DNA of 64,000 bases, taken from NCBI GenBank assembly GCA_902591025.1, contig CACIZB010000001.1:62001-126000 (forward strand), given 5' to 3'. The notes beneath the pieces are model-generated. The model searched no databases. It saw nothing but the letters and a program-made list of their open reading frames with translations, and was not told where the DNA came from. This DNA comes from an uncultured Pelagibacteraceae bacterium. Lineage in GTDB: Bacteria > Pseudomonadota > Alphaproteobacteria > Pelagibacterales > Pelagibacteraceae. This document shows positions 35,232-45,165 of the stretch, piece by piece (position 1 is the first letter of the stretch; each line of letters opens with the position of its first letter). Both the position numbers and the translations under genes were made by a program.

Positions 35232-35910
35232 TTTTAAACACACATAATAAAGATTTACCAAATTTATTAAAAGTTATTAAATCCAGTATTTTAGAAAATG
35301 GAATAAAAAAATTCCAAACTTTAATATTTTTTCTAAGATTTTTATTAGAAATATTAAAAATTTTAGCTAAAATAATTAACAATAATCCAAAACTATCGTA
35401 ATAAATCAACTTTTGAATCTTAAGATTAGTTTTTGAGGCAATATTTTTAAAATCTTTTTTATTGTATCTTCTATAATGGCCAACAGATTTATCAAAATTA
35501 TTGTAAAATATCTGAAAAGCAGGCACGCTAAAAATTAAATAACCATTCTTTTTTAATTTTTTTTTTGCTGAAAGAACTTCTTTAAGATCATTTTGAATAT
35601 GCTCCAAAACATCAAAATACATAATTGTATCAAACTTAGTTTGAACTTTATTGATTATTGAATTTTTAATAGTTATTTTTTTGTTTGAATATTTTTGTTT
35701 CAATAATCTATATAGTTTTCTATCAGGTTCAACTAAATGTAAAAATTTACAATACTTTTTGTAATAATTTACAAAACCACCCCTGCCAGGACCAATTTCA
35801 GCTATATTATTTTTTAAAAATTTTTTAATTAAATTTAGTTGATATTTTCTGAAGTTTGTAGAACTGTCAAAATACTCCAGCTCAAAGCCATCGTATTTCA
35901 AATTAGACAT
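35224..35910 (-). CDS. Class I SAM-dependent methyltransferase
   Basis: 228 residues. Motif I is NIAEIGPGRGGFVNYY (about 36-51), the acidic strand-2 end is HLVEPD, motif IV is FDTIMYFDVLEH, and motif V region is KNGYLIFSVPA. This pattern is common to small-molecule and glycan methyltransferases. It shares a transcript and an 8-nt overlap with the GT-C gene, suggesting modification of a surface sugar or lipid carrier product. It begins 7 nt after the end of rpsD. Confidence 0.82.
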   Translation of the reverse strand: MSNLKYDGFELEYFDSSTNFRKYQLNLIKKFLKNNIAEIGPGRGGFVNYYKKYCKFLHLVEPDRKLYRLLKQKYSNKKITIKNSIINKVQTKFDTIMYFDVLEHIQNDLKEVLSAKKKLKKNGYLIFSVPAFQIFYNNFDKSVGHYRRYNKKDFKNIASKTNLKIQKLIYYDSFGLLLIILAKIFNISNKNLRKNIKVWNFFIPFSKILDLITFNKFGKSLLCVFKND

Positions 35911-35917
35911 TTTAATT

Positions 35918-36535
35918 TTATCTTGAATAATATTCGATTACTAGATTTGGTTCCATTATAATAGGATAAGGAACTTCTTCAAATTTTGGTATTCTCACAA
36001 ATTTAAACTTTTTATTCTTTTGATCTAACTGAATATATTCTGGAGTTTCTCTTTCCTTATTTGCGAGTGCAATATCAATAATTGCTAATTGTTTTGACTT
36101 ATCTCTGATTTCAATTGTATCCTCTTCCTTAACTGAATAACTTGAGATATTAACTTTTTTTCCATTTACTTTAACATGACCATGATTGATTAATTGTCTT
36201 GCGGAAAAAATTGTAGTTGCAAATTTAGCTCTATAAATAACAGCATCTAGTCTTCGCTCAAGTAAACCTATAAGATTTTCACCTGTGTCACCTTTAAGCA
36301 TACTTGCTTTTTTATAGATATTTCTGAACTGTCTTTCATTTATATTTCCGTAATAAGCTTTCATTTTTTGTTTAGCTTGCAACTGAATTCCGTAGTCCGA
36401 TGGTTTTGAAGATTTTGTTTGACCGTGTTGCCCTGGACCATAAGCTCTTTTATTAAAAGGGCTTTTGGGTCGACCCCACAAATTTACTTTTAATCTTCTA
36501 TCAACTTTATGTTTAGAGTTTAATCTTTTTGTCAT
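35918..36535 (-). CDS. rpsD: 30S ribosomal protein S4
   Basis: 205 residues. The N-terminal [27 protein letters not shown], the GQHGQ segment, and the S4 RNA-binding domain [31 protein letters not shown] are all typical. The protein nucleates 30S assembly on 16S rRNA. It stands alone here, away from other ribosomal protein genes, between trmJ-like and methyltransferase genes in the same direction. Confidence 0.98.
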   Translation of the reverse strand: MTKRLNSKHKVDRRLKVNLWGRPKSPFNKRAYGPGQHGQTKSSKPSDYGIQLQAKQKMKAYYGNINERQFRNIYKKASMLKGDTGENLIGLLERRLDAVIYRAKFATTIFSARQLINHGHVKVNGKKVNISSYSVKEEDTIEIRDKSKQLAIIDIALANKERETPEYIQLDQKNKKFKFVRIPKFEEVPYPIIMEPNLVIEYYSR

Positions 36536-36575
36536 TTAGTAGTGTGGTTTATAAACTTACTCATTATTTTGTCAA

Positions 36576-37289
36576 TCAACGTTTTTTACTAAGACTTGCA
36601 AATACGCTTGATAAAATACGTGTTTCTTTATCAGATAATTCCATTTTATAAAAAATATTTCTCAAATTCTGTAACATTATAGGTTTCTTTTCTTTTGGTT
36701 TAAAAAAATTAATATCTTCTAAATTATTTATACAAAGACTTATCATTGAATGAATTTCTTTTTTTGAGGCAGATTTTATTTTTTTAGATTTAAGAAATGG
36801 CTTAGTTTTTATTTTTAAGATACTTGAAATAATTTGAGCAATGATAATTAAACTGTGAGAAAGATTTAATGACTTAAATTCTGGATTAGTTGGAATTTGT
36901 AGAGTATAATTAGCATAACTTATCTCATCATTTGAGAGACCTGATGCCTCAGAACCAAATAAAAAACCAACTTTTTTTTTAAAGTCTATTTTTTTTAAAT
37001 CATAAAGATTTATGTGTTTTATATTTCTATTTCTAAATCGTGCTGAAGTCGCAATTACAATATCAACATCCTTAAGAGCCTTTTCAGTATTCTCGTATAC
37101 TTTACTTTGATGAATAATATTTTTTGCACCTGCCGAAGTAGCAAAAATTTTATCATTAGGGAAAATAGGCTTAGGATTAATTAAAATTAACTTTTTAAAA
37201 CTAAAATTTTTTATTGCTCTTGCGCATGCACCAATATTTTCTGACAATTGTGGTCTATGAAGAATAAATGAAATATTATTTTTTGACAT
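36576..37289 (-). CDS. tRNA/rRNA 2'-O-methyltransferase, TrmJ-like (SpoU family)
   Basis: 237 residues. SPOUT motifs are HRPQLSENIGACARAIKNF near 12, FLFGSEASGLSNDEI near 112 and SLNLSHSLIIIAQII near 143. The C-terminal helical extension is typical of TrmJ, which methylates position 32 of tRNAs. This is a separate gene from the rlmB-like one at 779. It begins 1 nt after the DUF1989 gene stop. Confidence 0.86.
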   Translation of the reverse strand: MSKNNISFILHRPQLSENIGACARAIKNFSFKKLILINPKPIFPNDKIFATSAGAKNIIHQSKVYENTEKALKDVDIVIATSARFRNRNIKHINLYDLKKIDFKKKVGFLFGSEASGLSNDEISYANYTLQIPTNPEFKSLNLSHSLIIIAQIISSILKIKTKPFLKSKKIKSASKKEIHSMISLCINNLEDINFFKPKEKKPIMLQNLRNIFYKMELSDKETRILSSVFASLSKKR

Positions 37290-37290
37290 A

Positions 37291-38154
37291 TTAATCAGTC
37301 AAACTGTGATCCCCATTATAAGATGATATTTCTGAGTCCTGAATACCCTCTAAAAATTTTTTATCTACATTCCAAATAGATACTTTTAATGGATAACATT
37401 TTGCAATATCAGACGAATGCTCAGAACCACAGTCGCCTCCTGGGCATGCAGATAAAACACCCAGCAAATCTGTCTCTGCAAAAAATTCTAAAAAGTCTCC
37501 TGGTCTTACTGGACTTGACTTCATAAAATATTGCTTTGTATCATTAGTAAATCCTGTCAGCATAAAAACATTCAAAACGTCATGAACTATTTTTTCTGCA
37601 TCATTTTTATTAAGTCCCTGTTCTTTTACTAAAGCCCTAGTTAAATTTGAGTGACAACAATAATGATAATCATTTCCTGATATCAATTTAGTTGTGTAAG
37701 GATCACATCGAGTTCCAATTACATCATGTACTGAACCACCATCCTTGTCATAACCATACCAGTCTAATGTATCCCATGTGATTGTAGCTAATGATCTTAA
37801 ATAAGGAAAACTACTAAACATTTTATCCCCAACTGAAATATGTGTTCCATATAGAGCTCTGGTCTTACCAGAGTAAAATTTTTCATCAAAATTATCTGCT
37901 TGAAATATATTTAAATCGCCTACTTGTGGACCCTCAATACTCTCTATTCTAAAAAAGTTTCCTGATTTTACCTTGAATGTTTTTGCATTTCGAGGGGGTA
38001 TTATAACCTCATTAATCTTTTTAATATGTTGTCTAGCTTTATGTAATATTTCAAGATTTGTAGAAATATTTTCATTTGGATAACAAACAACTGGATTAGC
38101 ACCTATCCTATTTTCAACATCATGGGGTTTTTTTGAAAATTTATTAATTTTCAT
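37291..38154 (-). CDS. DUF1989 (urea carboxylase-associated) family protein
   Basis: 287 residues. The family pattern is visible: EVIIPPRNAKTFKVKSGNFFRI, EGPQVGDLNIFQADN, KTRALYGTHISVGDKMFS, GCRCD-like GTRCDPY, and CPGGDCGSEHSSDI near the C-terminus. Relatives are found beside urea and guanidine carboxylase genes, though no such enzymes occur here. It sits between cimA (1 nt upstream) and trmJ, a linkage with no obvious metabolic meaning. The reaction is unknown to me. Confidence 0.78.
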   Translation of the reverse strand: MKINKFSKKPHDVENRIGANPVVCYPNENISTNLEILHKARQHIKKINEVIIPPRNAKTFKVKSGNFFRIESIEGPQVGDLNIFQADNFDEKFYSGKTRALYGTHISVGDKMFSSFPYLRSLATITWDTLDWYGYDKDGGSVHDVIGTRCDPYTTKLISGNDYHYCCHSNLTRALVKEQGLNKNDAEKIVHDVLNVFMLTGFTNDTKQYFMKSSPVRPGDFLEFFAETDLLGVLSACPGGDCGSEHSSDIAKCYPLKVSIWNVDKKFLEGIQDSEISSYNGDHSLTD

Positions 38155-39756
38155 TTATTTACTTGCAGGAGCATTATCTTTGAAAAGTTTATAATCCAAA
38201 CTATCTATTAATGCTTTAAAGGATGCCTCAATAATATTTGTTGATACCCCAATAGTGAACCAATTCTTTCCTTTGGCGTCGGAGCTTTCAATAGATACTC
38301 TAGTTACAGCCTCTGTACCTGTATTCAAAATTCTTACTTTATAGTCAACTAATTTTAAATCTTTTAAGTAATTCGAATATTTTACTAATCTATCAACATT
38401 ATTTCTTATTGCGTTATCTAGAGCATTAACAGGACCGTTACCTTCACCTTCACAAACAATTTTCTCCCCATCTACCTCTAATTGAGCTTTAGCAGATGAT
38501 ACAATCATTCCTAAATGATTTTTCTTAACCGAAACATCATATTCTGTTATAGAGATATATCTTGGTATCTCACCAATTATTCTTCTTGCGAGTAATTCAA
38601 ATGAAGCGTCTGCTCCATCATAACTGTAACCAATAAACTCCCTATCTTTTACTTCATCTAAAAGTTTTTTGATTTTTGGATCATTTTCATCAATGTTGAT
38701 ATTAATAGTCTTCAACCTTGAAATAATATTTGATTTTCCAGATTGATCTGAAATTACTATGTTTCTGTTATTTCCCACACTTTCAGGACTAATATGCTCA
38801 TAAGTTTTTGGATCTTTTTGAACTGCTGAAACGTGTAATCCACCTTTATGAGAAAAAGCTGCCGCACCTACATAAGGTAAATGCATATTTGGCTTTCTAT
38901 TTAATACTTCATCCAATAATCTGGAACACTCAGTTAAGTTTTTTATATTTGATGAGTTGATTTTTATCTCAAACTTTGAAGAAAAATCTTTCTTAAAATA
39001 AAAAGTTGGAATTAACGACATTAAATTTGCATTACCACATCTCTCACCCAATCCATTTATGGTTCCTTGAACTTGACGTGCTCCTGACAATACAGCAGCT
39101 AAAGTATTTGCTACTGCATTTCCTGTATCATTGTGTGCGTGAATACCTAAATTTTTTCCTGGTATTACTTTGCAAACTTCTGAAACTATTTGAGAAACTT
39201 CATGAGGAAGGGTTCCTCCATTAGTGTCACATAAAACAATCCATCTAGCTCCCTCATTATAAGCAGCTTTTATACAAGCTAAAGCGTACTTTGAATTTGC
39301 TTTATATCCATCAAAAAAATGCTCAGCATCAAACATAAATTCTTTTTTAGCTTTAACAAAATGTTTTGCACTCTCACTTATATTTTCTAAATTTTCTTCT
39401 TTTTTAATTCCTAAAGCAACATCAACATGAAAGTCCCATGATTTTCCTACAAGACAAACAGAGGATGTATTTGAATTCATAATAGCTGATAATCCAGGGT
39501 CATTTTCAACGCTACGCCCTGATTTTTTAGTCATTCCAAATGAAGTTAATTTCGAATTTTTAAAATTGTGATTTTTTTGAAAAAATTCTGTATCTGTTAG
39601 ATTGGCACCTGGCCATCCAGCTTCAATATAATCTACTCCTAAATTATCAAGTGCCGATGCAATTTTTTCTTTATCCTCAATAGAAAAATCAACTCCTTGG
39701 GTTTGGGCTCCATCTCGAAGTGTTGTATCGAATATGTATAATCTTTCTTTACTCAT
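38155..39756 (-). CDS. cimA: Citramalate synthase (LeuA/CimA family)
   Basis: 533 residues. The DRE-TIM metallolyase pattern begins IFDTTLRDGAQTQG, with metal-binding HAHNDTGNAVANT and INGLGERCGNAN further on, and a C-terminal allosteric LeuA dimer domain from about 390. The length and the HVSAVQKDPKTYEHI region fit citramalate synthase of the type that condenses pyruvate and acetyl-CoA for threonine-independent isoleucine synthesis. Homocitrate or 2-isopropylmalate synthase is less likely. It overlaps cysS by 4 nt. Confidence 0.86.
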   Translation of the reverse strand: MSKERLYIFDTTLRDGAQTQGVDFSIEDKEKIASALDNLGVDYIEAGWPGANLTDTEFFQKNHNFKNSKLTSFGMTKKSGRSVENDPGLSAIMNSNTSSVCLVGKSWDFHVDVALGIKKEENLENISESAKHFVKAKKEFMFDAEHFFDGYKANSKYALACIKAAYNEGARWIVLCDTNGGTLPHEVSQIVSEVCKVIPGKNLGIHAHNDTGNAVANTLAAVLSGARQVQGTINGLGERCGNANLMSLIPTFYFKKDFSSKFEIKINSSNIKNLTECSRLLDEVLNRKPNMHLPYVGAAAFSHKGGLHVSAVQKDPKTYEHISPESVGNNRNIVISDQSGKSNIISRLKTININIDENDPKIKKLLDEVKDREFIGYSYDGADASFELLARRIIGEIPRYISITEYDVSVKKNHLGMIVSSAKAQLEVDGEKIVCEGEGNGPVNALDNAIRNNVDRLVKYSNYLKDLKLVDYKVRILNTGTEAVTRVSIESSDAKGKNWFTIGVSTNIIEASFKALIDSLDYKLFKDNAPASK

Positions 39757-41096
39757 TTAAATTTCCACAGTGTTTTACCATCTTTGTCCTCTATTAAAAC
39801 ACCTTTGTCTAAAAGTTCATTTCTAATTCTATCAGCCTCTTTATAATCCTTATTTTCTCTAGCTTTATTTCTTAAGTTAATCATCTTATCAATTTCTGTT
39901 TCACTTAAAGAAACCCTATTTTTTTTAAAATTTAACCATTGCTCATTCGTTTCATTCAATAAACCAACAAATTGACAGGCAGATATAAACAAATCTTTAC
40001 TCTCACCTTTGTTTGCTTTCTCATACAAATTATGAAGATTGGCTATAAAGCCAGGTGTATTTAAATCTTCATATAAGGGTTTTAATATTTCATCTGGAAC
40101 CTTTACAGAATTAAAATTATTTAAACTGATTTGGTACCATTTATCTAAAGTATTTTCACAATCAATTAATAATTTATCATTCCAATCTAAGGGCTGTCTA
40201 TAATGTGCACTCATCAGTGCTAATCTGATTACTTGCCCACTCATTTTTTTTCTAAATTCTTTTATTTTTAAAATATTTCCTTGAGACTTAGCCATTTTAT
40301 CGTTTGACATTGTGATAAACGCGTTATGTATCCAATAATTTGCAAAACTCTTAGTATCGTTTGCACACCTAGATTGAGCAATTTCATTTTCATGATGAGG
40401 AAAAATTAAATCTATTCCGCCACCGTGAATATCAAATTCGTCACCTAGAAGTTTTTTTGACATAGCCGAACATTCTAAATGCCATCCTGGTCTACCTGGT
40501 CCCCAGGGAGAATCCCAATAAGGCTCGTCTTTAGTTGACGGTTTCCATAAAACAAAATCCTCAGAATTTTTTTTGTTATCACTAATTTCAACTCTTGATC
40601 CTGCAATCAAATCTTCTAATTTTTTATTTGATAACTTCCCATAGTCAGGAAACTTTTTAACTTCAAAGTATACATGTTTATTGTTTTCATAAGCATAACC
40701 TTTTTTTATTAAGCCATTTATCATTTGTATCATTAAGTCAATGTGCTCTGTTGCCTTTGGTTGATGAGTTGGATTTTCACAATTCAAAAATCTGCAGTCT
40801 TCAAAAAAACTTTCTGTTATTTTTTGAGTTAACTCTTTTGAGGTTATTTTAAGTTTTTGTGAAGATAAAATAATTTTATCATCAATGTCAGTAATGTTTC
40901 TTACATATGTGACTTTTGGAAAATTATTTTTTAAAATCTTAAAGAGAATATCAAAGATGACTAGTGGTCGAGCATTGCCGATATGTGGGTCATCATAGAC
41001 TGTTGGTCCACAAACATACATTCCAACATTTTCTCTTTCTCTTGGGATGAATTGTTCTTTTTTATTAGTTAAATTATTTGTTAAAAAAATATCCAT
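39753..41096 (-). CDS. cysS: Cysteinyl-tRNA synthetase
   Basis: 447 residues, class I synthetase. The zinc-binding and HIGH region is CGPTVYDDPHIGNARP near 30, additional zinc ligands appear in HLECSAMSKKLL and HHENEIAQS, and the KMSKS loop is KMAKSQGN near 268. The C-terminus is slightly short compared with E. coli. It overlaps cimA, probably translationally coupled. Confidence 0.97.
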   Translation of the reverse strand: MDIFLTNNLTNKKEQFIPRERENVGMYVCGPTVYDDPHIGNARPLVIFDILFKILKNNFPKVTYVRNITDIDDKIILSSQKLKITSKELTQKITESFFEDCRFLNCENPTHQPKATEHIDLMIQMINGLIKKGYAYENNKHVYFEVKKFPDYGKLSNKKLEDLIAGSRVEISDNKKNSEDFVLWKPSTKDEPYWDSPWGPGRPGWHLECSAMSKKLLGDEFDIHGGGIDLIFPHHENEIAQSRCANDTKSFANYWIHNAFITMSNDKMAKSQGNILKIKEFRKKMSGQVIRLALMSAHYRQPLDWNDKLLIDCENTLDKWYQISLNNFNSVKVPDEILKPLYEDLNTPGFIANLHNLYEKANKGESKDLFISACQFVGLLNETNEQWLNFKKNRVSLSETEIDKMINLRNKARENKDYKEADRIRNELLDKGVLIEDKDGKTLWKFK

Positions 41097-41147
41097 TTCA
41101 ATTGATTAAGAAATATACCTTATTTGATGATTTGTTAATCTAATTGA

Positions 41148-41885
41148 TTAACTAGGAATTTTGCATACTGGAATAGGCTCCATTTTATGCATATTTTGTT
41201 TTCTAATTTTTTCGTATTCTGCTTTGTGTGGAGAATTTGGATTTGTCATTGCATCTTCTAAAGCTTGATAATCAAAACCTAATTGACCTTCATCTGTTCT
41301 TCCATCATCCCAAAGACCGTCTGTTGGAGCGGCATCAATAATTTCTTGTATAATTCCCAGTTCTTTTCCCATTTCCCAAACTTCAGTTTTATTACAATCC
41401 GCTATTGGTGAGATATCAACTCCTCCATCTCCATATTTGGTATAAAAACCAACTCCAAAGTCCTCTACTTTATTTCCTGTTCCAACTACTATTCCTTTGT
41501 TAGCAGCTGCCACTTGGTAAAGAGTCGTCATTCTTAATCTTGCTCTTGAGTTTGCAAATCCATGCTCGTTGTCGAATTTGTTTAGTGTTGATGAAAATGT
41601 TTCAAATAATTTGTCTAAACTTATAGTGTGTGCCTCAACATTTTTAAAATTTTTAACTAACCATTGTTGATGCTTTAAACTTAAATCATGCTGATTTTCT
41701 ATTTGCTTAATAGGCATTGTTAAAACAATAGTCTTTAAGCCTGTCATTGCGCTTAATGTGCTAGAAACGGATGAGTCAATACCTCCTGAAATACCTATAA
41801 CTAAAGACTGTGCTTTAGATGGCATTTTATCTACATATGATTTTATCCAATTAGATATGTATTTTACTTTTTCTGCAGGATTCAT
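41148..41885 (-). CDS. nadE: NH3-dependent NAD synthetase
   Basis: 245 residues, the short form without the glutaminase domain, so it uses free ammonia. The ATP pyrophosphatase P-loop is GISGGIDSSVSS near 30, and GNKVEDFGVGFYTKYGDGGVDISPI provides the adenylation site. It completes NAD synthesis, while nadK elsewhere in the window makes NADP. Gaps of about 40-50 nt separate it from its neighbours. Confidence 0.95.
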   Translation of the reverse strand: MNPAEKVKYISNWIKSYVDKMPSKAQSLVIGISGGIDSSVSSTLSAMTGLKTIVLTMPIKQIENQHDLSLKHQQWLVKNFKNVEAHTISLDKLFETFSSTLNKFDNEHGFANSRARLRMTTLYQVAAANKGIVVGTGNKVEDFGVGFYTKYGDGGVDISPIADCNKTEVWEMGKELGIIQEIIDAAPTDGLWDDGRTDEGQLGFDYQALEDAMTNPNSPHKAEYEKIRKQNMHKMEPIPVCKIPS

Positions 41886-41924
41886 AGAAATATATTTAAC
41901 AATCTTACGCTGTAAAGCAATGGC

Positions 41925-43310
41925 TTAAGATGCCTCTTGAATAGAATTTTTCGAATAGCTGCTATTCTTTTTAATCTCATCTGAAATCAAAAATGCTAAT
42001 TCTAGGGCCTGATCTGCATTAAGTCTGGGATCACAATGAGTATGATATCTACTAGATAAGTCTGCATCAGAAATTTTTCTTGCTCCACCAGTACATTCTG
42101 TCACATTTTGACCAGTCATTTCAATATGCAAACCACCTGCATATGAACCTTCACTTTGGTGTACTGCAAATACGTCTCTTACTTCCTTCAAAACTCTATT
42201 AAAAGGTCTGGTTTTAAAACCTGAGGTAGATTTGATTGTGTTTCCATGCATTGGATCACAAGACCAAATTACATTTAATCCTTCTTTCTTAATAGTTCTC
42301 ACAAGTTTAGGTAAGAATTTTTCTACTGAATCGTGTCCAAATCTAGAAATAAGAGTAATTTTGCCCTTCTCATTGTTTGGATTTATCAAGTTACAAATTT
42401 TAACTATTTCCTCTGGTTTGCTTGTAGGACCACATTTAATCCCTATTGGATTTTCTATACCTCTACAAAATTCAACATGTCCTCCATCTAATTGTCTTGT
42501 TCTGTCACCAATCCACACAAAGTGAGCAGATGTATCGTGGTACTCTCCAGTTGTAGAGTCTATTCTGGTCATACTTTCTTCAAAAGGTAAATGTAATGCC
42601 TCATGTGATGTCCAGAAATTAACAGTATATAATCTATTATTAAAATCTGATGTAATTCCACATGCCGACATGAATGCTAAAGCATCAGCAATTTTGTCCT
42701 CTAATTCTTTAAATTTTTTTGCCTGAGGACTTTTTTTAATATAATCTAAATTCCACAAATGAACTTTATTTAAGTCTGCAAAACCCCCTTTTGAAAATGC
42801 TCTTAACAAATTCAAAGTTGATGCCGACTGTGAATAAGCTCTAAAAAGTCTTTTTGGATCATGCTCTCTTGCTTTCTCAGTAAATTCAATTCCATTAACA
42901 TTATCACCTAAATAACTTGGAAGTTCTACGTCTCCCTGTCTTTCAGTTGGTGCACTTCTAGGTTTTGCAAATTGACCAGCAATTCTACCTAACTTAATAA
43001 CTGGCAGTGATGCGGAGTAAGTTAACACCAATGACATTTGCAAAATAAGTTTAAAAGTATCCCTTATATTATCTGGATTGAACTCAGCAAAACTTTCTGC
43101 ACAATCACCCCCCTGAAGTAAGAATGCTTTACCATCTACAACTTCAGCAAGTTGTTGTTTTAAATGTCTAGTTTCACCAGCAAAAACAAGTGGAGGAAAA
43201 TTTTTAATTTTACCTAAAACCTGCTCCAATTCTTTTTTATCCGGATACTCAGGGATATGTTTCACTGGATATTTTCTCCAACTATTTATTTTCCAATTTT
43301 TCATGTTCAA
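41925..43310 (-). CDS. Class II DAHP synthase
   Basis: 461 residues, plant-like (type II) 3-deoxy-D-arabino-heptulosonate 7-phosphate synthase, the first step of the shikimate pathway. Landmarks are FLLQGGDCAESFAEF near 80, RIAGQFAKPRSAPTE, the WIGDRTRQLDGGHVEF region, KCGPTSKPEE, and the metal-binding DPMHGNT. An in-frame ATG two codons in (43304) is equally possible as start. It lies 29 nt downstream of glmS. Confidence 0.93.
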   Translation of the reverse strand: MNMKNWKINSWRKYPVKHIPEYPDKKELEQVLGKIKNFPPLVFAGETRHLKQQLAEVVDGKAFLLQGGDCAESFAEFNPDNIRDTFKLILQMSLVLTYSASLPVIKLGRIAGQFAKPRSAPTERQGDVELPSYLGDNVNGIEFTEKAREHDPKRLFRAYSQSASTLNLLRAFSKGGFADLNKVHLWNLDYIKKSPQAKKFKELEDKIADALAFMSACGITSDFNNRLYTVNFWTSHEALHLPFEESMTRIDSTTGEYHDTSAHFVWIGDRTRQLDGGHVEFCRGIENPIGIKCGPTSKPEEIVKICNLINPNNEKGKITLISRFGHDSVEKFLPKLVRTIKKEGLNVIWSCDPMHGNTIKSTSGFKTRPFNRVLKEVRDVFAVHQSEGSYAGGLHIEMTGQNVTECTGGARKISDADLSSRYHTHCDPRLNADQALELAFLISDEIKKNSSYSKNSIQEAS

Positions 43311-43339
43311 CCTAAGATTGTTGTATCAGAGTTTTTTAA

Positions 43340-45160
43340 TTATTCAACGGTTACCGATTTTGCTAAATTACGTGGTTTATCGATATCATAACCTTTTTTT
43401 AAAGCTGAATAATAAGCTAATTTTTGTAGAGGTATTGTCAAAAGAAAAGGCAAAAGATCCTCATTAGTTGTCTCAACTTCAATTGTTTCCCAAATATTTT
43501 CTGAAAATATTTCATCTTTACTTTTATTAGTAATCAATAAAACTTTTGCACCTCTTGCTATTACTTCCTGCATATTTGAGATTGTCTTCTTATAATAATC
43601 ATCTCTAGGAGCTAAAACTACAACAGGCATACCTTCTTCTATTAATGCAAGTGGACCATGTTTCATCTCTCCGGCTGGATATCCTTCTGCGTGAATGTAC
43701 GATAATTCTTTTAATTTTAATGCTCCCTCTAAAGCTATCGGAAAAGAAAAACCTCTTCCCAAAAACATTGATCCTTTAGCATCGTTAAATGTACTTGAAA
43801 TAGATTGGATCTTATTGTCTGTCATCAAAGTTTTTTTCACTAGATCTGGTAATTTTGTAAGATCTTTTAATTTTTTTACAAATAAGTTTTTACTAATATC
43901 ATCCCTCAATAATCCAAGCTTTAGGGCTAAAATATATAATATCAGAATTTGTCCTAAAAAAGCTTTTGTAGATGCTACTCCAATTTCAGTTCCACAATGA
44001 ATCGGTAAAACAAATTTTGAGTCTCTTGCAATTGAGCTCTCAATTACATTTACAACAGAGCAAGTTTTCATTCTATTTTTATTACATAGATCCAAAGCAG
44101 CGTATGTATCTGCTGTTTCACCAGATTGAGAGACAAAAACGTACAATGTTTCCTTTTTGAACCTATTTTTTCTGTATCTAAACTCTGAGGCAATATCTAC
44201 GTTCACATCCAAAGAAGTTAAATGTTCAAACCAATATTTTGCCATCAAACATGAATGATAAGCAGTTCCACAACCAATAAGTGTTACTGATGAAATTTCA
44301 TCTTTTTTCCAAGGCAAATTATAAATATTAATATCGTTATTTGTTTTATCAATGTATTCATTAATTCCATTTTTAAGTGTTGTCGGCTGTTCTTCAATTT
44401 CTTTAGCCATGAAATGTTTATAATCACCTTTATCGTATTTATTTTCTTCAGAAGACAATTCTAAAACTTTTTTATTTACTTTAGTTCCCTCTTCATCAAA
44501 AAATTCCACATGGTCTTTTTTAACTATACAAAACTCACCATCATTTAAATAAGTAATCTTGTTGGTCATTGATTTAAGAGCGTAAGAGTCTGAACCCAAG
44601 TAATTTTCATTTGGACCATATCCAACAGCTAAAGGTGAGCCTCTTCTTGCACCTACAATTAAATTTGGTTCATCTTTAAATATAATTCCAAGAGCGAAAC
44701 TTCCGTGCAAAGCCTTTAAGGTTTTTTTTACTGAATTTACAACATTTTCTGTTTTAAGATTTTCTGTAATTAAATGAACGATTACCTCAGTATCTGTTTG
44801 TGATTTAAATTTATGACCTTTGCCAACTAAAAATTTTTTAAGTAATGTAGAATTTTCGATTATTCCATTATGAACTACGGAAACATTTTGAGATGAATGA
44901 GGGTGAGCATTAATACTATTGGGTAATCCATGTGTTGCCCATCTAACATGTCCAATACCAATAGTACCTTCCATACTTTGAACCAAAGAATTTTTTTCAA
45001 GATTATCTACTCTACCTTCAGATTTAATTTCATTAATTTCACCCTTTGAGAGTGTTGCAATACCCGCGGAGTCATAACCTCTATATTCCAACTTTTTTAA
45101 AGAATTTATTATTGTAGAAGAAACTGGTTTGCTGCTATTTATACCTATGATACCACACAT
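43340..45160 (-). CDS. glmS: Glutamine-fructose-6-phosphate aminotransferase
   Basis: 606 residues. The N-terminal Cys nucleophile follows Met (MCGIIGI), the glutaminase domain contains GIGHVRWATHG and HNGIIEN, and two SIS domains follow with FVSQSGETADT and GSMFLGRGFSFPIALEGALKLKE. The C-terminus KPRNLAKSVTVE is exactly canonical. It makes glucosamine 6-phosphate for peptidoglycan and lipopolysaccharide. It lies 5 nt after a GlmU-like acetyltransferase, linking two steps of UDP-GlcNAc synthesis. Confidence 0.98.
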   Translation of the reverse strand: MCGIIGINSSKPVSSTIINSLKKLEYRGYDSAGIATLSKGEINEIKSEGRVDNLEKNSLVQSMEGTIGIGHVRWATHGLPNSINAHPHSSQNVSVVHNGIIENSTLLKKFLVGKGHKFKSQTDTEVIVHLITENLKTENVVNSVKKTLKALHGSFALGIIFKDEPNLIVGARRGSPLAVGYGPNENYLGSDSYALKSMTNKITYLNDGEFCIVKKDHVEFFDEEGTKVNKKVLELSSEENKYDKGDYKHFMAKEIEEQPTTLKNGINEYIDKTNNDINIYNLPWKKDEISSVTLIGCGTAYHSCLMAKYWFEHLTSLDVNVDIASEFRYRKNRFKKETLYVFVSQSGETADTYAALDLCNKNRMKTCSVVNVIESSIARDSKFVLPIHCGTEIGVASTKAFLGQILILYILALKLGLLRDDISKNLFVKKLKDLTKLPDLVKKTLMTDNKIQSISSTFNDAKGSMFLGRGFSFPIALEGALKLKELSYIHAEGYPAGEMKHGPLALIEEGMPVVVLAPRDDYYKKTISNMQEVIARGAKVLLITNKSKDEIFSENIWETIEVETTNEDLLPFLLTIPLQKLAYYSALKKGYDIDKPRNLAKSVTVE

Positions 45161-45165
45161 GATTA

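Noticed and set aside
43695-44000. Open frame of 101 codons antisense to glmS
   Set aside because: It mirrors highly conserved SIS-domain codons and has no independent support.
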